This document shows, piece after piece, positions 25,142 to 34,539 of a DNA stretch of 64,000 bases (its first letter is position 1; every line of letters begins with the position of its first letter). The translations under genes were made by a program, and so were the position numbers. Below the pieces are notes generated by a model, which worked only from the letters and a program-made list of their open reading frames with translations, was not told the origin of the DNA and searched no databases. The stretch comes from Paractinoplanes abujensis (GTDB taxonomy: Bacteria; Actinomycetota; Actinomycetes; Mycobacteriales; Micromonosporaceae), in assembly GCF_014204895.1 (NCBI RefSeq), contig NZ_JACHMF010000001.1:2852001-2916000 (forward strand), given 5' to 3'.

Positions 25142-27573
25142 CGCCGGGGCGGCTGCGGCGCCCCCGACGGCGGCGGCGCGCCCGGGGTGCCCGGCGGGGG
25201 TTCGGCGCCCTTGCCGCTGCTGACGTTGATGACCACGACACCACCCTTGACGGTGCGGCCGCTGGGTTCGGTGCCCGCCGCGGTGCCCTTCGGACACTCC
25301 GACTCGACCTCGGTCGAACTGGTCACCGGGTAGAAGCCCGCGTTCTCGAGCCGGTTACGGGCGCTGCGCAGCGAGTCGCACTCGACGTCGGGGATGCGCC
25401 GCTGGTCGCCGTAGACCAGCTTGCGGTTCTCGGGCCGCTTGAACTGCACGTAGGGCCGGCTCTCCATGTAGTCGGCCAGGGTGCGGTAGACCGCCGGGTT
25501 GACCTGGTCGTGGCGCAGCCTGTCCTTGTGGGCCTGATAGTCGGGGTTGACCAGGTAGCCCGCCACCACCAGCGACGTCGTGCCGGCGATCAGCGAGGCC
25601 GTGCGGTCGCGGTCGGTCGTACCGGTCTTGCCGAACACCGGGCGGTCGACCACGCCTCGCACCTGCCGGGCCGTGGCGCCGCCGCAGCTGCCCGTACGGG
25701 CCCGGTCGCCCACCGGGCAGCGCGCGGCGTCGACGGCCGCCCGGGCCACGTCGACGCTGGTGGCCTGGTTGCAGTTCGGCTTGCCGATGTCGAGTTTCTC
25801 GTTGTCGCGCGTGGTGATCTGCTCGATGGGGGTGGGCTCGCAATACATGCCGTCGGCGGCCAGCGTGGCGTACGCGTTGGCCATGTCGAGCGGGGTGGTG
25901 GCCGAGACGCCCAGGGTGAACGCTCCCCACTGCTGGGAGTAGCCGGGCGAGGCGTACCGGGCGTCGGTCGGGTCGCGGAACTTGACGCCGAACCGCTTGG
26001 CCACGTCGACCACCTTGTCCGCGCCGACCCGCTCCTCGAGCGGCACGAAATACGTGTTGATCGAGCGGCCGAACCCGGTCCACATGTTGTAGACGCCCTC
26101 GCCGCCCCCGCCCGAGTTCTGCGGGCACCAGAAGTGGGTGCCCGGGCAGGCCGAGTCGCTGCTGCGCTCGACGACGTACTTCGACCGGAAGAACTTCTCC
26201 GCCTTGATCGTGTAGTGCAGCGGATAGCCCTTCTCCAGCGCCGCGATCAGCGTGAAGATCTTCATGACCGAGCCGGCCTGGTAACCGGTGATGTCGCCGC
26301 CGCCGCTGAGCAGCGGGTTCACCGTGTTGGGGTAGGTCGCCTTGACCTTCTGGCGTTTCTTGGCCGGGTCGGAGGACAGCGGGTTCTTCGAGTTGTCGAG
26401 GGTGTACTTACGGTTCGTGGACAAGAGCTTGACCTTGCCCGTACGGGGTTCGACCGCCGCCAGGAGCAGGGCGTTCTTGTCCTTCTCCTTGATCAGGTCG
26501 GCGATCCGGCCGCGGGCCTGGCTGGTCGCCTTGAGGTCGATCGTGGTGGTGATCCGGTAACCACCGCTCTTGAGCCGCCGCTCCCGGTCGAACTCGGTGG
26601 CGCCGAACTCGGGGCGGCCCATCCACCAGCGGTAGAAGAAGTCGCAGAAGAAGCCCCAGTTGTTGTTGGCCACCGAGACGCACCCGTTGCCGACGGTCTG
26701 CACCTTGCGCGGGATGGCTTCCTTCTTGGCCGCCTCGCCCTGGGCCGCGGTGATCGCGCCCGCCTCCACCATGCCCGGGATGACGTAGTTGTTGCGGCGT
26801 TGCCGGATCTCCTCGTACCCGTTCTTGGTCGTCGGGTCGTAGAAGGACGGTGCCCGGACGATCGCGGCCAGCAGGGCGGCCTGCCCGATCGTGAGCTCCT
26901 TGGGTTTCTTGTTGAAGTAGACCTTGCTGGCGGCGAAGATCCCGTACGTCGCCTTGCCGAACGGCGCCATGTTCAGGTAACGCTCGAGAATCTCGTCCTT
27001 GCTGTACTTCTTCTCGACCTGCATGGCGTACTTGATCTCGGTGACCTTGCGCTTGTTCGTGTCCTCGGTCGCCTTGACCACCTCGGTCGGGCTGGTCGCC
27101 GAATAGGCCAGCGACATGCGCACCCACTGCATGGTGATCGTCGAGGCGCCCTGCTTGGAGTCCGACTTGCCGCTGTTGTTGACCACCGCACGGGCGACGC
27201 CCTTGAGGTCGACACCGTTGTGGTTGTAGAAATCCCGGTCCTCGGCGGCGATCATCGCGCCGACCATGTGCTTCGAGATGTCCTTGAGCTTCACGTCGCT
27301 GCGGAACTCGTCGTAGAACTGCGCGATCTGCGTCTTGTTGTCCGACGCGTAGACCCGGGTGATCTGCGGGGACGCGAAATCCTTGAGCTCGCCGGGCAGG
27401 CCGGCGAACGCGTCGCCGCCCGCCTTGGCCGTCAGCCCCGACATGGCCGCCACCGGGAACGCCGCCGCGGCCACCACGACCCCCGCCACCAGCCCGCACG
27501 TGAGCAACGCGAACACGTTGAAGAAGATGTTGTGATCACGCCTGCGGATCCAGGAACTCACCGAACCACCCAC
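25138..27573 (-). CDS. class A penicillin-binding protein with PASTA domain
   Basis: 811 residues. One membrane helix (16-45) anchors it outside the membrane. The GT51 glycosyltransferase follows (about 75-270): AAEDRDFYNHNGVD with Glu111, GASTITMQWVRM, and ILERYLNMAPFGKATYGI. The transpeptidase has SVMK in GYQAGSVMKIF (Ser near 435), SIN in GRSINTYF and KTGT in VFGKTGTT (near 648). A PASTA-like domain (about 715-780) and a Pro-rich tail end the protein. It polymerises and cross-links peptidoglycan. Start GTG 27573; GTG at VSSW (27561) is possible. First gene of an operon with the lipid kinase. Confidence 0.94.
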   Translation of the reverse strand: MGGSVSSWIRRRDHNIFFNVFALLTCGLVAGVVVAAAAFPVAAMSGLTAKAGGDAFAGLPGELKDFASPQITRVYASDNKTQIAQFYDEFRSDVKLKDISKHMVGAMIAAEDRDFYNHNGVDLKGVARAVVNNSGKSDSKQGASTITMQWVRMSLAYSATSPTEVVKATEDTNKRKVTEIKYAMQVEKKYSKDEILERYLNMAPFGKATYGIFAASKVYFNKKPKELTIGQAALLAAIVRAPSFYDPTTKNGYEEIRQRRNNYVIPGMVEAGAITAAQGEAAKKEAIPRKVQTVGNGCVSVANNNWGFFCDFFYRWWMGRPEFGATEFDRERRLKSGGYRITTTIDLKATSQARGRIADLIKEKDKNALLLAAVEPRTGKVKLLSTNRKYTLDNSKNPLSSDPAKKRQKVKATYPNTVNPLLSGGGDITGYQAGSVMKIFTLIAALEKGYPLHYTIKAEKFFRSKYVVERSSDSACPGTHFWCPQNSGGGGEGVYNMWTGFGRSINTYFVPLEERVGADKVVDVAKRFGVKFRDPTDARYASPGYSQQWGAFTLGVSATTPLDMANAYATLAADGMYCEPTPIEQITTRDNEKLDIGKPNCNQATSVDVARAAVDAARCPVGDRARTGSCGGATARQVRGVVDRPVFGKTGTTDRDRTASLIAGTTSLVVAGYLVNPDYQAHKDRLRHDQVNPAVYRTLADYMESRPYVQFKRPENRKLVYGDQRRIPDVECDSLRSARNRLENAGFYPVTSSTEVESECPKGTAAGTEPSGRTVKGGVVVINVSSGKGAEPPPGTPGAPPPSGAPQPPRR

Positions 27574-27732
27574 CCGTGCCTCGCCTGCTTCACCGGAAAC
27601 GAGCCCCGTCTATTTCACCCCACGCTGTCAAGCCCAGGTGCTTTCACCAGGCCGGGCGCCCGCTCGCGGCCGCTCAGCCGTCACATTGAACCGCACCGGC
27701 CGGGTCAGCCGACACCCCGCCCTTTCGCCCGC

Positions 27733-28107
27733 TCACGACCGGGCCGCGGCGAGGAACAGCAGAAGTGAGCTGAGCAGCACGATCAGCGCGGTGGCGAAGT
27801 GGACGCCGAAAGCGGTGGCCCTGGAGCCGCCGTGGCGCAGCACGATCAGCATGTCACCCAAAGGAGCCACTGCCGCCGCGAGCATGAACCAGGCCCCACC
27901 CGGCAGGCCCGCCCCGACGAGCACGGCCAGGCCGACCAGGCCGAACGTGACGTCACGGTCGCCCTTGACCGTCAGATAGGCCCCGGCCGGGGACGGGACG
28001 CCGTAGCCCGCCGCGGCCTGCTGCGGGCTGAGCAGGAACCGGAAGCCGATGAAGAGGATGAAAAGGTTGAGCAGAACTGCGAGCCCGTAGGCGGCGACCG
28101 TGAGCAT
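27733..28107 (-). CDS. DUF4267-family small membrane protein
   Basis: 124 residues. Four predicted membrane helices (AYGLAVLLNLFILFIGFRFL, VTFGLVGLAVLVGAGLPGG, WFMLAAAVAPLGDMLIVLR, TALIVLLSSLLLFLAAA) and the DUF4267 hallmark GVPSPAGAYLTVKGDRDV. The function of this family is unknown. Two CTAGC-N3-GCTAG palindromes upstream look like regulator sites, the nearer beginning 13 nt before the start. No TetR/MarR gene is adjacent. Confidence 0.82.
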   Translation of the reverse strand: MLTVAAYGLAVLLNLFILFIGFRFLLSPQQAAAGYGVPSPAGAYLTVKGDRDVTFGLVGLAVLVGAGLPGGAWFMLAAAVAPLGDMLIVLRHGGSRATAFGVHFATALIVLLSSLLLFLAAARS

Positions 28108-28119
28108 GACACATCCAAT

Positions 28120-28182
28120 CTAGCGCTGCTAGGAATGTGTTCAATGCTAGCGCCTCCTCGCGCCGATATCTAGCGGCGCTAG
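28120..28182. promoter_or_regulatory. repeated CTAGC-N3-GCTAG palindromes
   Basis: Perfect 5-bp arms with 3-nt spacers occur at 28120-28132 (CTAGCGCTGCTAG) and 28170-28182 (CTAGCGGCGCTAG). A half-site (GCTAGC) lies between them at 28146. The first overlaps the likely promoter of the DUF4267 gene and the second covers the stop codon of the AraC gene. The form resembles TetR/MarR-type operators. The binding protein is unidentified. Confidence 0.5.
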
Positions 28183-29141
28183 CGATCGTTGTTCTCTCCG
28201 CGGAACGTCCGCCGGTAGGCGTCCGGGGGCACCCCGAGCGCGCGATGGAAGTGGCGGCGGAGGGTGGTCGCGGTGCCGAGGCCGGCGGCTGCGGCGATCG
28301 TGTCGACGCCGTCGTCGGTCGTTTCGAGCAGTTCCTGCGCACGGCGGATGCGCTGGGCCAGGAGCCACTGCAGCGGGGTGGTACCGGTCGCGGCGTGAAA
28401 GAGCCGGGTCAGCTGGCGGCTGCTCAGATGGGCCCGGCGGGCGAGGTCGTTCACGGTGAGCGGCTGGTCGAGGCGCCGCATCACCCACGGCAGCAGGGCG
28501 GCCAGGGGGTGGTCGTCGGCCGGGGGCACCGGGGTGGTGACGAACTGGGCCTGACCGCCGGCCCGATGGGGTGGCACGACCAGGCGGCGGGCGGCGAGGT
28601 TGGCGACAGCCGAGCCGTGGTCGCGGCGGATCAGGTGCAGACAGAGGTCCATCGCGGCCGACTTACCGGCCGACGTGAGCACCTGGCCGTTGTCGACATA
28701 GAGCACGTCGGGGTCGACCGTGATCCGGGGGTAGCGGGCCGCCAGCAGGCCGGTGTGGGCCCAGTGGGTGGTCGCGCGCAGGCCGTCCAGCAGGCCGGCG
28801 GCGGCGAGCACGAACACCCCGGTGCACAGCGAGACGATCCGCGCGCCCGCAGCGTGAGCCGCCCGCACCGCGCCGACCACATCGACCGGTGGGGGTCCGT
28901 CGACGTCGGCCAGGGCGGGCACGATCACCGTGCCGGCCCGGGTCAGCCGGTCCAGATCACCGTCCGGCTCGACCAGAAACCTTCCCACCCGTACGGGGCG
29001 GGAACCGCACACGGTGACGTCGTACCAGGGGCCGGGCACGCCGTCCGGGGCCGAGCCGAAGACCTCGTACGCCAGACCGAGCTCGAAGTGCAGCATCCCG
29101 TCGGTGGCGGCGAAAGCGACGGAATGCGGGGCAGCGGCCAT
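28179..29141 (-). CDS. GATase1-like AraC-family transcriptional regulator
   Basis: 320 residues. The N-terminal 190 residues form a DJ-1/PfpI-like class I glutamine-amidotransferase fold with the nucleophile-elbow-like SLCTGVFVLAAAGLLDG and THWAHTGLLAARYP motifs. The AraC double helix-turn-helix follows (about 215-315): LTVNDLARRAHLSSRQLTRL, WLLAQRIRRAQELLETTDDG, GTATTLRRHFHRALGVPP. Such regulators (FtrA/GlxA class) often control amine, betaine or aromatic catabolism. A second copy of the same architecture lies at 35612-36568. Divergent from the saccharopine dehydrogenase-like gene, so it may regulate it. Confidence 0.9.
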   Translation of the reverse strand: MAAAPHSVAFAATDGMLHFELGLAYEVFGSAPDGVPGPWYDVTVCGSRPVRVGRFLVEPDGDLDRLTRAGTVIVPALADVDGPPPVDVVGAVRAAHAAGARIVSLCTGVFVLAAAGLLDGLRATTHWAHTGLLAARYPRITVDPDVLYVDNGQVLTSAGKSAAMDLCLHLIRRDHGSAVANLAARRLVVPPHRAGGQAQFVTTPVPPADDHPLAALLPWVMRRLDQPLTVNDLARRAHLSSRQLTRLFHAATGTTPLQWLLAQRIRRAQELLETTDDGVDTIAAAAGLGTATTLRRHFHRALGVPPDAYRRTFRGENNDR

Positions 29142-29206
29142 GTCGGAAATTGTACGGGTGTTGTCGTTCCGGACGCTGTCAGTGGTCCGCCGGAGCGACC
29201 ACGATC

Positions 29207-30163
29207 ATGGACATGGCTGACATCGCGGTTTACGGCGCCTACGGGCACACCGGGCAGTTCGTGGTCACCGAGCTCCGGGAGCGCGGACACGTCCCGATCC
29301 CGCTCGGCCGGGACGAACGGAAGCTGCGAGCCCTGGGTCCCGAGGCACGGGCGGCGACGCTCGACGACCTCGACCGGGCGCTCGACGGGGCGGACGCGGT
29401 GATCAACACGGCCGGGCCGTTCGCGGTCACCGCCGGCCCGGTGATCGAGGCGGCCCTGCGGGCCCGGATCCCGTACGTGGACGTGGCGGCCGAGATCGAG
29501 GCCTGCACCGACACGTTCACGCGCTACGCCGGCGCGAGCACCGTGGTGGTGCCGGCCATGGCTTTCTTCGGCGGTCTGGGCGATCTGCTGGTCACCGCCG
29601 TGATGGACGAATGGACAGCCGCCGACGAGGTCCACATCGCGTACGGGTTGAGCAGTTGGCACCCGACCGCCGGCACGCTCGCCGCGGGCGCGGTCTCGGC
29701 GCAGCGGCGCGCGGGCCGGCGGGTTCGCTTCACCGGTGGCCGGCTGCGGTATCACGACGACGTGCAACCCACCCTGCAGTGGCCGTTCCCGGCCCCGCTG
29801 GGCCCCCGGACCGTGCTGGCCGAGTTCACCATGGCCGATGTCGTCACTGTCCCCAGCCACCTGGCCGTGCCGGAGGTCCGCACCTACATGACCTCCCGCG
29901 CGGCGAGCGACCTCGCCGCGGGCGGCGAGCGGGGCGGCGCCCCCGAGACGTTCGTCGTCGACGTGATCGTCCGCCGGGACGGCTCGGAACGCCGCATCAC
30001 CGCCACCGGGCAGGACATCTACGCCGTCAGCGCACCGCTCGCGGTGGAGGCCGTCGACCGCGTTCTCACCGGCCGGGTCCGCGGCACCGGTGTGCTCTCG
30101 GCCGGCGCGGCGTTCGACGCTCCCGGCTTCCTCGAAGCGTTGTCAGGGCACCTGACGCTATGA
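29207..30163 (+). CDS. saccharopine dehydrogenase-like NAD(P)-binding protein
   Basis: 318 residues. The Rossmann motif IAVYGAYGHTGQFVVTELRE opens at the N-terminus, followed by ALDGADAVINTAGPFAVTAG and ALRARIPYVDVAAEIEACTD, typical of trans-acting enoyl reductase or saccharopine-dehydrogenase-like reductases. I chose ATG 29207 (ATG 29213 is equally good). The substrate is unknown. Divergent from the AraC-type gene, separated by 65 nt. Its stop overlaps the convergent STAS gene's stop by 6 nt. Confidence 0.85.
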   Translation: MDMADIAVYGAYGHTGQFVVTELRERGHVPIPLGRDERKLRALGPEARAATLDDLDRALDGADAVINTAGPFAVTAGPVIEAALRARIPYVDVAAEIEACTDTFTRYAGASTVVVPAMAFFGGLGDLLVTAVMDEWTAADEVHIAYGLSSWHPTAGTLAAGAVSAQRRAGRRVRFTGGRLRYHDDVQPTLQWPFPAPLGPRTVLAEFTMADVVTVPSHLAVPEVRTYMTSRAASDLAAGGERGGAPETFVVDVIVRRDGSERRITATGQDIYAVSAPLAVEAVDRVLTGRVRGTGVLSAGAAFDAPGFLEALSGHLTL

Positions 30164-30460
30164 CTGCGCGGGGAACGTGGTGATGTCGTCCAGGCCCGCG
30201 ATCGTCAGCACCGGCGCCAGCAGCTGATTGGAGAGCAGGCGCAGGTGATCGACGTGGGGGAAGAGGGCGGCCAGACCCGCGCTGTCGATGTACTCGACCG
30301 CGGTCAGGTCCACAGTGAACGGACCGTCGGCGTCGCGCCGGGTGTCGCTCAGGGCGGCCGCGAACGTGGCCGAGTTGCTCATGTCGATCTCACCGACGGC
30401 CGTGAGCACGACGGCGCCGTCCGGATCGCGGCCGGGGGTCAGGGTCAGCGGTGTGCTCAT
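30158..30460 (-). CDS. STAS-domain anti-anti-sigma factor
   Basis: 100 residues. A single STAS fold: VVLTAVGEIDMSNSATFAAA, then FTVDLTAVEYIDSAGLAALF, where Ser60 in the DSAG motif is the conserved phosphorylatable residue. It would bind the anti-sigma ATPase module of the large upstream protein when dephosphorylated by its PP2C module, releasing a sigma factor. The ATG overlaps the stop of that gene (ATGA), so both are made together. The sigma target is not in this operon. Confidence 0.9.
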   Translation of the reverse strand: MSTPLTLTPGRDPDGAVVLTAVGEIDMSNSATFAAALSDTRRDADGPFTVDLTAVEYIDSAGLAALFPHVDHLRLLSNQLLAPVLTIAGLDDITTFPAQS

Positions 30461-33400
30461 CGGGGAATCCTCGTTTGCAGGCCGACGATGGTGCCGGCGG
30501 CGCCGGTCGTCACGGTCACTTCGGTCATCATCGCCCGCATCAGCGTGAATCCCCGGCCTCGGTGCGGGTTGGCGTCGGGTTGCGGAGTCTTCCACAGGCC
30601 GCTGTCGGTGACGGTCAGGTGCAGGTCCTGGGCCGTGGCCGCGGCGCGCAGGCGGATCAGGCCGCCGGGCAGCTGGCGGTGCCCGTGCTCGATCGCGTTG
30701 GCGCACGCCTCGCCCACCGCGACCAGCACGTTCTGCGCGGTGGTGGGGTCGACGCCGCAGCGCGCCAGCCAGCCCCGCAGCATCGACCGTACGGGGGCCA
30801 GCCGGGTCGCCTCGGCCGGGAACTCGACCTCGAGCGGGCCGGGGTGGCGGTAGAGCAGCAGCGCCACGTCGTCGTCGTAGCCGGTCTCGGGGGCCATGCT
30901 GTCCATCACGACGGAGGCCAGGTCCTCCAGCGAGGCCGACCGGGCGTGCTGCACGGTGGCGACGGCCTTCTGGATGCCGGCGGTCAGCGGCTGCCGGCGG
31001 CGTTCGACCAGACCGTCGGTGTAGAGCAGCAGCGTGGCCCGGGCCGGCACCACGTAGCGGGCCTCGGGGCGGGCGGCCGCCGAGCGTACCCCCAGCGGTC
31101 GTGACCGGCCCTGATCGAGCAGGTCCGTCTCACCGCCGGAGCGGGTGACGACTGCCGGTGGGTGGCCCGCGCTGGCGTAGGTGAGTTCGCCCGACGCCGG
31201 GTCGAGCACCCCGCAGAAGACCGTCGCGCACATGGCGCCGGGCAGCTGGACCGCGAACCGGTCGAGCGCGGTCAGCGTCTGCGCGGGGTCGGTGTTCTGC
31301 AGCAGCAGGGCCCGGCAGGCGCTGCGCAGCTGGCCCATGACCGTGGCCGCCCGCAACCCGTGCCCGACGCAGTCGCCGACGACGATGCCGATGCGCCCGT
31401 CGGGCAGGGTGACGGTGTCGTACCAGTCGCCGCCGACCTTGAGGGGCCGGGTGGCGGGCGAGTAGCGGACGGCGAAGCCGGCCGGCAGCTGCGCCGGGCC
31501 GAGGATGGCCCGCTGCAGGGCCAGGGCGGTCTCGCGCTGCTGGTCGATCTGGTGGATGCGGTGCAGACCCTGACCCAGGTGACCGGCCAGCAACGACAGC
31601 AGTGTCTGGTCCTGCTCGGTGAACGGCCGCTTCTCGGCCAGTTCGAGCCAGAGCACCATCGCGCCGTCGGGGTGCTCGAGCGCGATCCCGACCCCACCGG
31701 CCGGCTCGGCGACCGGGGTGAGCAGCGGCTCGTCACGCAGCGAGGTCAGCGACCGGCGGCGGTTCTCGCTCAGCCCCTCCCAGCGGGCCGGGCCGTTGGT
31801 GGTGAGGACCGTGGGGTCGGCGCCGCCGTTGAAGACCGTCGCGAACACCCGCTTGGCCTGCCACAGCTCCTGCAGCGCGGGCAGCACACCGGTGAGCGCG
31901 GCCGACACGCTCTCGGCCTGGGACAACCGCACGCTCAGGGCGGCCACGGCGCTTTCCCGCTGCACGGCGTAGTGCTCGGCGGTGACGTCGCGGAACGTGC
32001 CCACGATGACCCGGCGGCCGGTGTCCGGGTCGGCGACCTGGTTGAACGACGCCGCCACCCACAGCCGGTGCCCGTCGCGGTGCTTGACCGGGATCGTGTA
32101 CGTGCCGTGGGTCTGCTCGATGAGCTGCCCGAAGGCGTCGGTGACCTGCTGGAAGCCCTCGGGGTCGGACTCCTGGTCGGGCCACCACGGATGGACCGGC
32201 GCGTACGGGAGCCCTTCCGGGCCGTAGCCGATGACGTCGGTGAACGTCGAGTTGATCTCGATGACTGCGCCGTCCTCGTCGCAGACGAAGAACGCCTCCT
32301 GCAACGAGTCGATCAGCGCCGTGCGCCAGCGGGCGTGGTGGTTGCGCAGCCGGGACAGCTCCACGTTGGCGCGGACGCGGGCCAGCAGCTCGGCCGACGA
32401 GAACGGCTTGACCAGATAGTCGTCGGCGCCCGCCTCCAGGCCTTCGATCGACGCTTCCTGCCCGGCGCGCGCCGACAACAGCAGAACCGGAGTTCCCGCC
32501 GTACGGGAATCGGCGCGCAGGGCGGCGACCAGTTGGAGCCCGTCGAGCCGGGGCATCATCACGTCGCTGACGATCAGGTCGGGGTTGCGCACACGGGCCG
32601 CCTCGAGCGCGGCCTGCCCGTCGCCGACCGCCTGCACCCGGTGACCGGCCGAGCGCAGCAGCCGGGTCAGGTAGTCGCGCATGTCGGCGTTGTCGTCGGC
32701 CACCAGCACCGTGGCCGGCCGTCCCGGCGCCGGGTTCTCCGGGGTGCCGGGCGTCTCGGGGGCACCGGGCAACCAGCGCAGGGCCTCCTCGACGTACGGG
32801 TCGACGGCCGATGACACCGCGGCCTGGCGGCCCGCGGCGGTGACCGACTCCGGCGGCAGATGCTCGGCGCCGAACCGCAGCCGGATCGTGAACGTGGTGC
32901 CCCGGCCCGGGGTGCTGGCCGCCGTGATCGTGCCGCCGTGCAGCTCGACCAGCTCCTTGACGAGCGCGAGACCGATGCCGCTGCCCTCGTTGGAGCGCGA
33001 CCGGGTGTTCTCGATGCGGTGGAAACGCTCGAACAGCTGCGGCAGCTCCTGCGCGGAGACGCCGACCCCGGTGTCGGTCACGGTGACCACGGCCGCGCCG
33101 GCCTCGGCCCGTACGGCCACCCGCACCCTGCCGGTGAAGGTGAACTTGAGGGCGTTGCTGAGCAGGTTGAGGACGACCTTCTCCCACATGCCGAGGTCGA
33201 GGAACACCGGCTCGGGCAGCGGCGGGCAGTCCACCTCGAACGTCAGCCCGGCCCGTTCGATCGCCGAGCGGAAGACGCTGGCCAGCTCGGCCGTGGTGGC
33301 CGCGAGATCGAGCGGGGCGAAGCTGGCCTGCATGCGACCGGCCTCGATGCGCGAGAAGTCGAGCAGCGTGTTGACCAGTTTGCCCAGCCGCAGCCCGTTG

Positions 33401-34539
33401 CGGTGGATGACGTCGAGGTCGGCCCGCACGCCGTCGCCGGCGAGGTCGGGCCGGCTGCGCAGGTCGTCGAGCGGGCCCATGATCAGGGTCAGCGGGGTGC
33501 GGAACTCGTGGCTGATGTTGGAGAAGAACACTGTCTTGGCGCTGTCCAGTTCGGCCAGTTCCTCGGCCCGGCGCTGCTGGGCCTGATAGCTGCGGGCACT
33601 GCCGATGCCCGCGGCGACGTGCCCGGCGACCAGCTCGACGAAGCCGCGGTAGCCGTCGTCGAGGGCGCGGAACCGGTTGAGGCCGGCCACCATGAACCCG
33701 TACGGGATGCCGCCCTGTTGCAGCAGCGGCACGAGCAGGGCCTGGGTGGGGGGTTCGTGCCAGTCGCCGGCCGGGAACTCGCCGTCCAGCTCGACCACTA
33801 CCGGCTCGCCCGCCGCGACCGCCTCGGTGGGCCACCGCGCCGGGTCGGTGGCGGGGTGCCCGGCGTCGATGCCGGTGCTGGCGGCCAGCCGGGCCACGCC
33901 GTCGTCGAGCATGTAGGTGAGCGTGAACGGCAGGTCGTGGCGGTTGCGGGCGAGCTGGGTGCCGGCAAAGGCGAGCACCTGCTCCTCGGTGCGGATGACG
34001 GTGGGGTCGGAGCCGAGGTCGCGCAGCGTGGCCATGCGACGCTCACCGATGACCCGTACGGTGTCCTCGCTGACGACGCAGAGCATGCCCACGAGGGCGC
34101 CCTCGTCGTCGCGCAGCGGGCTGTAGGAGAAGGTGTGGTACGTCTCCTCGCGGTAACCGGAGCGTTCCAGGAACAGCAGCAGGCCCTGGTCCCACGTGGC
34201 GCGGCCGGTGTCGAGCACGCTGAGGATGCGCGGGCCGATGTCGTCCCAGATCTCGGCCCAGACCTCGCCGGCCGGGCGGCCCAGCGCCCACGGATATTTG
34301 CTGCCCAGCGTGTCGTCGCGGTAGGCCGCGTTGCAGAAGAACGTGAGCTCGGGGCCCCAGGCCATCCACATCGGGAACCGGGAGGACAGCAGGATGCTGA
34401 CCGCGGTGCGCAGACTCTGCGGCCACTGAGCGGGCGGGCCGAGGGGCGTGCGCTCCCAATCCACCGCCGTCAGGTCGCGCCCGACGTCACCGCCTCCGGC
34501 GAACACCTCGGCGCCGGCGGCCGTCTCCTCCCCACCCAT
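30457..34539 (-). CDS. fused hybrid kinase, receiver, PP2C phosphatase and anti-sigma ATPase signalling protein
   Basis: 1360 residues, apparently cytoplasmic: PAS-like domain (40-160), GAF (170-320), HisKA with ISHEFRTPL and His344, HATPase_c with NLLSNALKF and GSGIGLALVKE (445-560), receiver VLVADDNADMRDYL with Asp659 in VSDVMMP, PAS (740-855), GAF (865-995), SpoIIE/PP2C with VGGDWYD (Asp1038) and GDCVGHG (Asp1056), then RsbW-like HATPase_c_2 (1235-1360) with GEACANAIEHGH and RGRGFTLMRAMM. This places a two-component phosphorelay and a partner-switching phosphatase/kinase in one chain. I infer sensory inputs set the phosphatase, which acts on the coupled STAS protein. Start ATG 34539; the transporter gene's tail overlaps its start by 53 nt. 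Confidence 0.9.
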   Translation of the reverse strand: MGGEETAAGAEVFAGGGDVGRDLTAVDWERTPLGPPAQWPQSLRTAVSILLSSRFPMWMAWGPELTFFCNAAYRDDTLGSKYPWALGRPAGEVWAEIWDDIGPRILSVLDTGRATWDQGLLLFLERSGYREETYHTFSYSPLRDDEGALVGMLCVVSEDTVRVIGERRMATLRDLGSDPTVIRTEEQVLAFAGTQLARNRHDLPFTLTYMLDDGVARLAASTGIDAGHPATDPARWPTEAVAAGEPVVVELDGEFPAGDWHEPPTQALLVPLLQQGGIPYGFMVAGLNRFRALDDGYRGFVELVAGHVAAGIGSARSYQAQQRRAEELAELDSAKTVFFSNISHEFRTPLTLIMGPLDDLRSRPDLAGDGVRADLDVIHRNGLRLGKLVNTLLDFSRIEAGRMQASFAPLDLAATTAELASVFRSAIERAGLTFEVDCPPLPEPVFLDLGMWEKVVLNLLSNALKFTFTGRVRVAVRAEAGAAVVTVTDTGVGVSAQELPQLFERFHRIENTRSRSNEGSGIGLALVKELVELHGGTITAASTPGRGTTFTIRLRFGAEHLPPESVTAAGRQAAVSSAVDPYVEEALRWLPGAPETPGTPENPAPGRPATVLVADDNADMRDYLTRLLRSAGHRVQAVGDGQAALEAARVRNPDLIVSDVMMPRLDGLQLVAALRADSRTAGTPVLLLSARAGQEASIEGLEAGADDYLVKPFSSAELLARVRANVELSRLRNHHARWRTALIDSLQEAFFVCDEDGAVIEINSTFTDVIGYGPEGLPYAPVHPWWPDQESDPEGFQQVTDAFGQLIEQTHGTYTIPVKHRDGHRLWVAASFNQVADPDTGRRVIVGTFRDVTAEHYAVQRESAVAALSVRLSQAESVSAALTGVLPALQELWQAKRVFATVFNGGADPTVLTTNGPARWEGLSENRRRSLTSLRDEPLLTPVAEPAGGVGIALEHPDGAMVLWLELAEKRPFTEQDQTLLSLLAGHLGQGLHRIHQIDQQRETALALQRAILGPAQLPAGFAVRYSPATRPLKVGGDWYDTVTLPDGRIGIVVGDCVGHGLRAATVMGQLRSACRALLLQNTDPAQTLTALDRFAVQLPGAMCATVFCGVLDPASGELTYASAGHPPAVVTRSGGETDLLDQGRSRPLGVRSAAARPEARYVVPARATLLLYTDGLVERRRQPLTAGIQKAVATVQHARSASLEDLASVVMDSMAPETGYDDDVALLLYRHPGPLEVEFPAEATRLAPVRSMLRGWLARCGVDPTTAQNVLVAVGEACANAIEHGHRQLPGGLIRLRAAATAQDLHLTVTDSGLWKTPQPDANPHRGRGFTLMRAMMTEVTVTTGAAGTIVGLQTRIPR

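Noticed and set aside
25510..27768. Long plus-strand frame opposite the PBP gene
   Set aside because: Composition and absence of motifs indicate a shadow of the PBP gene.
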